From Sporolactobacillus nakayamae (GTDB lineage Bacteria > Bacillota > Bacilli > Bacillales > Sporolactobacillaceae): a stretch of DNA of 64,000 nt. Both the position numbers and the translations under genes were made by a program. This document shows, one piece after another, positions 57,883-64,000 of this stretch. The stretch is from contig NZ_FOOY01000003.1 in NCBI RefSeq assembly GCF_900113325.1, positions 372,001 to 436,000 on the forward strand, read 5' to 3'. The notes beneath the pieces were generated by a model, which worked only from the letters and a program-made list of their open reading frames with translations, was not told the DNA's origin and ran no database searches. Numbering within the stretch: position 1 is the first letter of the stretch; every line of letters begins with the position of its first letter.

Positions 57883-59475
57883 TCACTTATCTTCAGCCAT
57901 CCAGCTTCTCAAAAGTTTAACAAATTGATCCGGCTTTTGCTTCGCCATTTTTTCAAGCTCATGATATTTTTTCTGTTCCGGATTTTCTTTATTAAGCATG
58001 TCTTCGTAGTCTTCCTGTTGCGGTATGTCCTGAACAACAGTCTGCTCATCAGCCAGTTCATCCGCATTCTTTCTTCTGCGCAGTACCAACCAAACAATTA
58101 GACCAATTACTAGTGCCAAAAGGACACCGCCGATGAGGTACCACCAATTAAATCCACCGCTTTGAGTTTGAACAGCAGCCTTTCCATTGAAACGGCCAAC
58201 CGTAACCGCAGTCTTCTGGTTTATTACATTATTTGTCAATTCCTGACCTTGCTTATCTGATATCGATGTTTTGATAATCGAATTAAGAATCTGACGAACA
58301 TCATTGACACGCTGTGCCGATAATGAATTATTGTTGTTTGCGGTCGGCGGTTCGATCATCACTTGAATGCCTAGATCTGTCACCTTATATGGACTGTTGA
58401 CTACTTCTCGATGGATTCTATTGAATTCATTATTGACGCGGTCTTCCACCTTCTTATATGAGCCGTTGCCATCTGTTCCTGCTTGATAGCTTGGCACGTC
58501 ATTTGTGGTGGTGCCTGCCTGACCTGCGGCTCCTTGACCAGTGTACGTTTCAGTAATATGTTCCGTACTGGTTTGAAGACCTTCCATTGTTTGCTGATTC
58601 ACAGGCTCTACCAGATCCTGCTTTTCTTTTGATTGTGTGAAGTCAACATCAGCGGTAACATTAACCATGACTTTTCCTTCACCCATCATCATTGTCAGCA
58701 TTTGTGTGACACGACGCTGCACATTACTTTCAATGTCTCGTTTGATTGATTGTTGTTGATCGTATGCTGATAAGGTCGATCCGTTCGTTTCATTATTTTT
58801 AAAGTCATAGTAGTTATAATACTGATCCATTATCGCGATATTAGTAACAGACAAATTAGGAACGCTCTTCGATACCAAATGATAAAGACCATCCACCTGG
58901 TCGGAACTAAGCTGACTGCCTGGCGAAATATTGAGCACAATTGATGCGGAAGCTGAGTTCTTCTTGTCCTGATCACTCACCCAAACATCACTCTCTGGTA
59001 AAGTGATCATAACTTTAGCGGATTTTACTCCTTTTGTATTGGTTATGAGATTGGCAAGTTCTGTTTGCATTGCGGCTCGTTGGAGTACATCAAACTGCTT
59101 GTCCGTCATACCAAAACCTGCGTTCTGACCAAAAAAGGAATAGTCAATCTGACCGGTCTTCGGGAGACCTTGTGAAGCTAGTTCGACCTTAAGCTGATCC
59201 ACTTGCTCCTTAGGTACGCTGATCGTTGTTCCGCCATCCGAAAGTTTATAAGAAACTTTCTTGCTGTCCAGTGTATCAGTGATCTGACCTGCCTCACTTT
59301 CGGATAGATTACTGTACAATGGTGTATAGTGCTTCACATTCGTAAGCAGAACAATAAGGATAACAGCGATGAGAATCGCTGTTATTCCCCCGATAATCCA
59401 AGCTTTATTTTTTTTCGGCAATTGAGTCCAAAAAATCTTTATTCGATTAAGCCATGATGATAACCGTTCTTTCAT
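57883..59475 (-). CDS. fliF: Flagellar MS-ring protein FliF
   Basis: Forms the membrane ring on which the motor is built. The 530-residue protein has membrane segments at about 26-46 and 448-468, two ring-building motifs between them (YSNLSESEAGQITDTLDSKKVSYKL and the YscJ-like region) and a C-terminal FliG-binding tail (QFVKLLRSWMAED). GGGGGA precedes the ATG. Confidence 0.96.
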   Translation of the reverse strand: MKERLSSWLNRIKIFWTQLPKKNKAWIIGGITAILIAVILIVLLTNVKHYTPLYSNLSESEAGQITDTLDSKKVSYKLSDGGTTISVPKEQVDQLKVELASQGLPKTGQIDYSFFGQNAGFGMTDKQFDVLQRAAMQTELANLITNTKGVKSAKVMITLPESDVWVSDQDKKNSASASIVLNISPGSQLSSDQVDGLYHLVSKSVPNLSVTNIAIMDQYYNYYDFKNNETNGSTLSAYDQQQSIKRDIESNVQRRVTQMLTMMMGEGKVMVNVTADVDFTQSKEKQDLVEPVNQQTMEGLQTSTEHITETYTGQGAAGQAGTTTNDVPSYQAGTDGNGSYKKVEDRVNNEFNRIHREVVNSPYKVTDLGIQVMIEPPTANNNNSLSAQRVNDVRQILNSIIKTSISDKQGQELTNNVINQKTAVTVGRFNGKAAVQTQSGGFNWWYLIGGVLLALVIGLIVWLVLRRRKNADELADEQTVVQDIPQQEDYEDMLNKENPEQKKYHELEKMAKQKPDQFVKLLRSWMAEDK

Positions 59476-59512
59476 TGCTGTTTCCCCCGTTCATTGACAC
59501 GCCGGTAACCAA

Positions 59513-59812
59513 TCAAACTTGCATTCTCATGATTTCTTGGTAGGCTTCAACCGCCCGGTCACGAACTTGAACAGTAGTTTTTAACAGCACATCGGCTTTC
59601 TGCATGGCAATCATAACGCTATGTAAGTCAACATTACTGCTTCCATTCGCCAGCTGGGTGACCATCTGATCGGCCGACTGTTGTGACGAATTAACTGCCC
59701 CTAAAGCATTTTTTAGTGCTTCAGAAAACCCGTCTTGTGTTTGAGCAACCGTTTGTTTTCCAGATGAAATCGCATCAGCTGCCGTTTTAAAATTGATGGA
59801 ATTTATGTTCAA
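59513..59812 (-). CDS. fliE: Flagellar hook-basal body protein FliE
   Basis: Joins the MS ring to the rod. The 99-residue protein ends in the conserved MQKADVLLKTTVQVRDRAVEAYQEIMRMQV. The likely start is TTG at 59812. It lies 10 bases after flgC. Confidence 0.93.
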   Translation of the reverse strand: MNINSINFKTAADAISSGKQTVAQTQDGFSEALKNALGAVNSSQQSADQMVTQLANGSSNVDLHSVMIAMQKADVLLKTTVQVRDRAVEAYQEIMRMQV

Positions 59813-59821
59813 CGCCTAAAC

Positions 59822-60268
59822 CTACCTTCCTATACTTAGAGCATGTGTCAGCATGTTTTTGTTCGCATTCATAACAGTAACCCCAGCTTCATAAGAGCGG
59901 TTAGCATCCATTAAGTCAACCATTTCTTTAAGTGGATCAACGTTAGATTGTTGAACATAACCGTTCTCATCCGCATCCGGGTTCTGCGGATCGTATTTAA
60001 CCGGAAAAGGCGTAGGATCTTCACTGACAGAAGAAACTTCAACTCCCCCTGATGAAGTGCCTAGCGATCTTTGTAATAGTGAATCAAACGAGTTTGAACC
60101 AATTGCTTTCAGATTGACCACTTTTCGTGAATACGGCACCCATTTTCCATCAACGAAACGTCCGCGCGTTGTATCTTGATTCGCGATGTTTGACGAAACA
60201 ACATCCATTCGAAATCGCTGCGCAGTTAACCCGGAAGCGGAAATATCTAGTCCGTTAAACATTCCCAT
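59822..60268 (-). CDS. flgC: Flagellar proximal rod protein FlgC
   Basis: Rod protein of 148 residues with the N-terminal rod motif (ISASGLTAQRFRMDVVSSNIANQDTTR) and C-terminal EMVDLMDANRSYEAGVTVMNANKNML. AGGAGG precedes the ATG. It starts one base after flgB ends. Confidence 0.95.
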   Translation of the reverse strand: MGMFNGLDISASGLTAQRFRMDVVSSNIANQDTTRGRFVDGKWVPYSRKVVNLKAIGSNSFDSLLQRSLGTSSGGVEVSSVSEDPTPFPVKYDPQNPDADENGYVQQSNVDPLKEMVDLMDANRSYEAGVTVMNANKNMLTHALSIGR

Positions 60269-60269
60269 A

Positions 60270-60650
60270 TTATCTTGATCCTCCTAGCACGATGTTATAT
60301 CTTTGAAATTGGTCGCTTGCCGCTTGACTAAGTGCCTGATAGAGTAATTGATTTTGAGCCAATTCGGACATTTCGTGATCAACATCAACATTATTACCAT
60401 TATTCTGAACTGTGCCAAAGGTATCCGTTACGCTTTTAAAACCGGAATGATCGGAAGATGAAAAATTGACCTGCCGTTCGTTGGTACGATTAGCTTTCAG
60501 TTCATTCTGCAGGACGTCATTAAAAACGACCTTTTTTGCTTTGTAATTAGGCGTATCGACATTTGCTATATTTTGAGCGATCGCGTTTTGCTGTGCCATC
60601 GATCCATTCAGTGCACGTTCAATAGCTGTTAACGGAGTTATTGAATACAA
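60270..60650 (-). CDS. flgB: Flagellar proximal rod protein FlgB
   Basis: First gene of the fla/che operon. From the TTG at 60650 the rod protein is 126 residues (B. subtilis 129) with MAQQNAIAQNIANVDTPNYKAKKV and ELAQNQLLYQALSQAASDQFQRYNIVL. AAAGGATG lies seven bases before the TTG; the eight-residue upstream extension is not family sequence. Confidence 0.93.
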   Translation of the reverse strand: MYSITPLTAIERALNGSMAQQNAIAQNIANVDTPNYKAKKVVFNDVLQNELKANRTNERQVNFSSSDHSGFKSVTDTFGTVQNNGNNVDVDHEMSELAQNQLLYQALSQAASDQFQRYNIVLGGSR

Positions 60651-60690
60651 TGATCGACATCCTTTCTTTACCAAATAGCGCTTAACTCAT

Positions 60691-60704
60691 CTTAGGTACC
60701 TAAG
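60691..60704. promoter_or_regulatory. Perfect 14-bp palindrome over the fla/che start
   Basis: CTTAGGTACCTAAG is a perfect palindrome starting three bases after the predicted -10 box, so it covers the expected transcription start. Its place is that of a repressor operator. The protein that would bind is unknown; it is not a CodY box. Confidence 0.5.
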
Positions 60705-60707
60705 TCT

Positions 60708-60735
60708 ATTTTATCAACTTTTTGACCATTGTCTA
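60708..60735 (-). promoter_or_regulatory. Sigma-A-like promoter of the fla/che operon
   Basis: On the minus strand TAGACA (plus 60730-60735), a 16-base spacer and TAAAAT (plus 60708-60713), about 58 bases before the flgB start. The rest of the 371-bp codY-flgB gap is AT-rich, apart from the codY terminator. No sigma-D box of the form TAAA-N15-CCGATAT was found by eye. Confidence 0.55.
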
Positions 60736-60944
60736 CGTCGATATACAGGATTCGACTTGTTTCAACTTTATTCTCATCTTCGTGATAGTTATTTAGTCCC
60801 ATAATTTTTCAGTATTTCCTAATCGAAAACTTAATTACCGCTAATTGTAATCGGATACATTATTATTACATATATAAAAAACAGGTCATGAGAACTATCA
60901 TTTAGAAATTAATAAATAGAATCGATCAATGAGACAAAAAAGGT

Positions 60945-60996
60945 TGCAAAAAAAGGGCTCCTAGTCACAAAGTCAGTGACCAAAAGTCCTTTTTTA
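60945..60996 (-). terminator. Terminator after codY
   Basis: On the minus strand a stem centred on GTCAC-TGACTTT-GTGAC within AAAAGGACTTTTG and CTAGGAGCCCTTTTTTT, ending in seven T residues, 26 to 75 bases after the codY stop. It isolates codY from flgB. Confidence 0.75.
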
Positions 60997-61021
60997 TATT
61001 TCGATTATCCTGTTCGGGTAT

Positions 61022-61798
61022 TTATTCGCCTTGGATACGATTCAGTTCATACAGAAATTTGTCATTAAGTACCTTAATATAGGTTCCCTTCATGCCAAGT
61101 GATCGAGATTCAATGACACCGGCACTTTCCAACTTTCTAAGTGCATTGACGATCACAGAGCGGGTAATGCCTACTCGATCAGCAATTTTGCTTGCAACAA
61201 GCAGACCTTCTTTGCCATCCAACTCTTCGAAAATATGTTCAATCGCTTCAAGTTCACTATAGGAGAGAGAACCGATGGCCATTTGTACAATTGCCTTTTC
61301 ACGCGCTTCTTCTTCAACTTCATCCGTCTTTTCGCGGAGAATCTCCATGCCTACAACAGTCGCTCCGTATTCCGCTAGAATTAAATCTTCATCTGTAAAT
61401 GTATCATTTAAACGAGAGAGAATTAATGTACCTAATCGTTCTCCGCCGCCGACAATTGGAACAACCGTTGTCAATCCGTTGGCAAACAAGTCCTTGTTTT
61501 CGTCTGGAAAAACACTGAAATCACTGTTAACATCAAGATTTGGAGATGTTTGAGCGACCATGAACAAGTTCTGTGTGTACGAATCCGGCAACTGTCTGCT
61601 TTCGAACATCTCTTGCATACGCTCATTTTCAAATTCAAGTTTTAGTGACAGACCAAGAATTTTTCCACGCCTGCTAACAACAAATGTATTCGTTTGAATA
61701 ACATCGCGCAATGTCTGCGCCATTTCGTTGAAATCTACCTGTGTTTTTGTTCCTTGAAGCAATTGATTAATTTTTCTTGTTTTTTCTAATAATGTCAT
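61022..61798 (-). CDS. codY: GTP- and branched-chain-amino-acid-sensing repressor CodY
   Basis: Global regulator that represses transport, biosynthesis, competence and motility genes when GTP and Ile/Leu/Val are abundant. The 258-residue protein has the GAF ligand domain in the N-terminal half and the winged helix near the C terminus ([47 protein letters not shown]). GGAGGT precedes the ATG. It stands alone here, without the xerC-hslV-hslU genes that precede it in B. subtilis, with its own promoter and terminator. In B. subtilis CodY represses the adjacent fla/che operon. Confidence 0.97.
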   Translation of the reverse strand: MTLLEKTRKINQLLQGTKTQVDFNEMAQTLRDVIQTNTFVVSRRGKILGLSLKLEFENERMQEMFESRQLPDSYTQNLFMVAQTSPNLDVNSDFSVFPDENKDLFANGLTTVVPIVGGGERLGTLILSRLNDTFTDEDLILAEYGATVVGMEILREKTDEVEEEAREKAIVQMAIGSLSYSELEAIEHIFEELDGKEGLLVASKIADRVGITRSVIVNALRKLESAGVIESRSLGMKGTYIKVLNDKFLYELNRIQGE

Positions 61799-61869
61799 TA
61801 GTGTACCTCCTGCGAAACATAAGTTTCATATTTATAAATAAACTGGTTAAGATTATGGCTTGTACAACG

Positions 61870-61897
61870 ATTGTAAACTAAAGTGTCCACAAATCAA
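61870..61897 (-). promoter_or_regulatory. Sigma-A-like promoter for codY
   Basis: On the minus strand TTGATT (plus 61892-61897), a 16-base spacer and TACAAT (plus 61870-61875), about 72 bases before the codY ATG. Confidence 0.55.
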
Positions 61898-61944
61898 GCA
61901 ACTCATTTTGTTACTAATGATCGGTTGCCTGCCTCAAATGGGCA

Positions 61945-61969
61945 AATTTTAAGCAATTTTCCCAAAATT
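61945..61969. promoter_or_regulatory. Overlapping CodY boxes upstream of codY
   Basis: AATTTTCCCAAAATT (61955-61969) matches the CodY consensus AATTTTCWGAAAATT at 13 of 15 positions and is a perfect inverted repeat around CCC. A second copy, AATTTTAAGCAATTT (61945-61959), matches at 12 of 15 and overlaps it by five bases. Overlapping boxes are a known arrangement at strong CodY sites. They lie about 48 bases upstream of the codY -35 box. Confidence 0.55.
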
Positions 61970-62139
61970 GTATGTAACCTTTCTCTTACCAAGATTATCC
62001 GATGCCGACAAGATATGCAAGAATCAAGTGTGTTGCCTGCATTATCGTCAGAATATTAGATCTTTATACATGTTCATAAAATAAAGCTGCAGTACGATTG
62101 AGCAGCATCGTTCTGAGCCTCTTCACTTAATATGTCGGT

Positions 62140-62188
62140 AAAAAAAGCCGAATTTTTTAATGATTCACCCATTTAATCCTAAAAAATT
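62140..62188 (-). terminator. AT-rich hairpin after trmFO
   Basis: AATTTTTTAGGATT and AATCATTAAAAAATT pair almost fully on the minus strand around a nine-base loop, then CGGC and seven T residues (plus 62140-62146). It is a weak, AT-only stem about 100 bases after the trmFO stop. The rest of the 490-bp trmFO-codY gap holds only the codY promoter region; no gene fragment of xerC, hslV or hslU was recognised. Confidence 0.35.
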
Positions 62189-62288
62189 GATTCATATTTT
62201 ATTACAATCATCCTTCTTGACAACATGAACGGTTTGGTTCGTCCTGCTCATCTATGTTAGCACATGTGATCTGAAGTAGCAATAATAT

Positions 62289-63596
62289 TTACAATTTTAT
62301 AACAACATTCTGAATTGCGTCCAGAGCGCGTACTGCATAGTGCTCCGCACGCTCCTTTTTATCTTTGATTCGATGATTAAGCGGGGGCAACAAACCAAAA
62401 TTAGCATTCATCGGTTGAAAATTCTTAGCGTTTGCAGTTGTGATGTAATGGGACATGCTGCCAATCACCGTTTCCTCAGGGAAAACCACCGGATGCTCAC
62501 CGGAAACTAAACGGGCGGCGTTGATACCCGCTATAAGGCCTGACGCCGCGGATTCAACATACCCCTCAACGCCGGTCATCTGCCCAGCGAAAAACAAGTC
62601 ATGTCGAAACTTAGTTTGGTAAGTTGGTTCTAGCAGCGAAGGTGAGTTCAAAAAAGTGTTGCGATGCATGACACCATACCGAACGATTTCCGCATTTTCC
62701 AGTCCGGGAATCATTTGAAATACCTTTTTTTGTTCACCCCATTTTAGATGCGTTTGAAAACCAACGATATTGAAGAGCGTGCCCGCAGTGTTATCCTGTC
62801 GAAGCTGTACGACAGCATAAGGACGTTTTCCGGTTTTCGGATCTTCTAGCCCAACAGGTTTCAACGGTCCGAACAAGAGTGTTTTTGCCCCCTGCCGTGC
62901 CATCACTTCAACAGGCATGCACCCGCTAAAATACTTCTCTTGCTCAAAGTCTTTCAACGGAGCCGTTTCTGCAGTCGTCAGCGCATGAAAGAAGGATTCA
63001 AATTCCTCTTTATCCATGGGACAATTCAGATAAGCCGCGTCCCCTTTATCATAGCGAGATTTCAAATAAACCTTGTCTCGGTCAATGGTTTCACCAGATA
63101 TGATGGGTGCCGCCGCATCATAAAAATAGAAGTAATCCTCACCGGTTAATTGTTGGAGATTCTTTGAGAGCGCTTCCGATGTGAGCGGTCCGGTCGCAAT
63201 AATTGTCGGACCCTCGGGGACACAGTCAACCTCCTCATCAATAATCGTTACATTCGGCATCTCTTTAAGTGTCGTCGTGACGATTGCAGAGAAATCATGA
63301 CGGTCAACAGCGAGTGCTCCGCCTGCCGGAACGGATGCTGTGTCTGCAGCTTTCATAATGAGCGAATTAAGCCGACGCATTTCTTCCTTTAATATGCCTA
63401 CTGCATTCGTTATGCTGTTCGAACGCAGCGAATTCGTGCATACGAGTTCCGCAAATTGATCGGTATGATGTGCAGGTGTCTGTTTCTTCGGTCTCATCTC
63501 AAATAAAGTGACTGAAATACCACGTTTGGCAATTTGCCAAGCCGCTTCACTCCCTGCAAGTCCCGCACCAATTACATTCACCGAATGTCCTGCCAT
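62289..63596 (-). CDS. trmFO: tRNA (uracil-5-)-methyltransferase TrmFO
   Basis: Folate- and FAD-dependent methyltransferase making m5U54 in tRNA. From the ATG at 63596 it is 435 residues, the B. subtilis length. The N-terminal FAD motif [19 protein letters not shown], the [10 protein letters not shown] motif with the active-site cysteine and the C-terminal [26 protein letters not shown] are visible. GAGGAGAGG lies seven bases before the ATG. It follows topA by about 47 bases. Confidence 0.96.
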   Translation of the reverse strand: MAGHSVNVIGAGLAGSEAAWQIAKRGISVTLFEMRPKKQTPAHHTDQFAELVCTNSLRSNSITNAVGILKEEMRRLNSLIMKAADTASVPAGGALAVDRHDFSAIVTTTLKEMPNVTIIDEEVDCVPEGPTIIATGPLTSEALSKNLQQLTGEDYFYFYDAAAPIISGETIDRDKVYLKSRYDKGDAAYLNCPMDKEEFESFFHALTTAETAPLKDFEQEKYFSGCMPVEVMARQGAKTLLFGPLKPVGLEDPKTGKRPYAVVQLRQDNTAGTLFNIVGFQTHLKWGEQKKVFQMIPGLENAEIVRYGVMHRNTFLNSPSLLEPTYQTKFRHDLFFAGQMTGVEGYVESAASGLIAGINAARLVSGEHPVVFPEETVIGSMSHYITTANAKNFQPMNANFGLLPPLNHRIKDKKERAEHYAVRALDAIQNVVIKL

Positions 63597-63643
63597 TTCT
63601 TTTCCTCTCCTCATTCCTAAAAAACAATTTATCATAAATCAAC

Positions 63644-64000
63644 TTATTGCGGCTCTTCTTTATAATCACATTTCGGACATTCAACGGTTTTTCCGCCTTT
63701 TGTTTTCTTCTCCACAAGATAAGAATCACACTTAGGACACTTTCGCTGAATAGGTTTATCCCACGAAACGAAGTCACAATCAGGATACCTGTCGCAACCG
63801 TAGAAAATGCGGTGCTTTTTGCTGCGACGTTCTACGACCTCTCCTTCGCCGCATTTCGGGCATGGCACACCGGTCTTTTTTAAAATTGGTTTCGTGTTGC
63901 GGCATTCCGGAAAATTGGAGCAAGCGAGAAATTTACCAAATCTGCCCATTTTGTAAACCATTTCATGGCCGCATTTTTCACATTTAATTCCTGCAGGTTC
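63644..64000 (-). CDS. topA: DNA topoisomerase I, C-terminal part (partial)
   Basis: The 3' end of topA; the gene runs off the high-coordinate edge of the window. The visible 118 residues contain three topoisomerase I zinc-finger repeats, with CXXC pairs in [16 protein letters not shown] and KCPKCDSY and their matching cysteines (for example LACSNFPEC). This DNA-binding tail is typical of Bacilli TopA just before trmFO. Confidence 0.95.
   Translation of the reverse strand, partial: EPAGIKCEKCGHEMVYKMGRFGKFLACSNFPECRNTKPILKKTGVPCPKCGEGEVVERRSKKHRIFYGCDRYPDCDFVSWDKPIQRKCPKCDSYLVEKKTKGGKTVECPKCDYKEEPQ

Noticed and set aside
60796-60812. CodY-box-like sequence upstream of flgB
   Set aside because: AAATACTGAAAAATT-type sequence matches the consensus at only about 10 of 15 positions, too weak to claim direct CodY control of this operon from sequence.
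60651-61021. Sigma-D promoter in front of flgB, as in B. subtilis
   Set aside because: TAAA occurs several times but no CCGATAT-like box follows at 15 bases.
61960-62288. Remnant of xerC, hslV or hslU
   Set aside because: No reading of either strand gave recognisable motifs of a tyrosine recombinase, the HslV N-terminal threonine region or HslU Walker boxes.
1-64000. CRISPR arrays, tRNA or rRNA genes, transposases, phage genes, toxin-antitoxin or defence systems
   Set aside because: None was seen; nearly all coding sequence is accounted for by conserved core genes in standard order.

Overview
The window is a stretch of conserved chromosome from a low-to-mid GC, endospore-forming, motile member of the Bacillales. 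Almost every gene lies on the minus strand, so transcription runs from high to low coordinates. Gene order closely follows the Bacillus subtilis block topA-trmFO-codY-fla/che-rpsB-tsf-pyrH-frr-uppS-cdsA-dxr-rseP-proS-polC-rimP-nusA-infB-rbfA-truB-ribF-rpsO-pnp-mlpA-spoVFAB-asd-dapG-dapA-rnjB. SpoVFA/SpoVFB (dipicolinate synthase) and a sigma-K-like promoter indicate sporulation. CodY, PolC, FliY, CheC/CheD, SwrB/SwrD and the short FlgE hook protein are Bacilli hallmarks. The exact genus cannot be fixed from sequence alone; a Sporolactobacillaceae-like lineage is a guess.

Layout, in transcription order: (1) 64000-62289 topA 3' end and trmFO; xerC (codV), hslV and hslU, which sit here in B. subtilis, are absent and replaced by about 490 bp of non-coding DNA. 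(2) codY (61798-61022) with its own promoter and an overlapping pair of CodY-box-like sequences. (3) The fla/che operon, about 27 kb (60650-33285): rod and MS ring (flgB, flgC, fliE, fliF), switch and export ATPase (fliG to fliJ), motE, fliK, flgD, a TIGR02530-type gene, flgE, swrD, fliL, fliM, fliY, cheY, the export gate (fliO, fliP, fliQ, fliR, flhB, flhA), flhF, flhG, chemotaxis (cheB, cheA, cheW, cheC, cheD), sigD and swrB. (4) Translation and envelope genes: rpsB, tsf, pyrH, frr, uppS, cdsA, dxr, rseP, proS. (5) polC. (6) The nusA-infB operon: rimP, nusA, rnpM (ylxR), ylxQ, infB, ylxP, rbfA, truB, ribF. (7) A 440-bp intergenic island of unusual composition, then rpsO, pnp and mlpA. (8) spoVFA-spoVFB, then the aspartate pathway asd-dapG-dapA, then pcp and rnjB.

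Functionally, asd, dapG and dapA make dihydrodipicolinate, which SpoVFAB oxidises to spore dipicolinate. CodY links nutrient status to the adjacent motility operon. FliM, FliY, CheY, CheC, CheD, CheB and CheA/W form the Bacillus-type adaptation and switch system, and SigD drives late flagellar genes.

The coding content is conventional. The most interesting signals are non-coding: a tandem set of hairpins on the plus strand with GGA in their loops (12241-12330), an interspersed-repeat-like GC-rich block (12018-12138), a perfect 14-bp palindrome over the predicted fla/che transcription start (60691-60704), and a tandem CodY-box arrangement upstream of codY (61945-61969). No phage, transposase, CRISPR array, tRNA or rRNA was seen.
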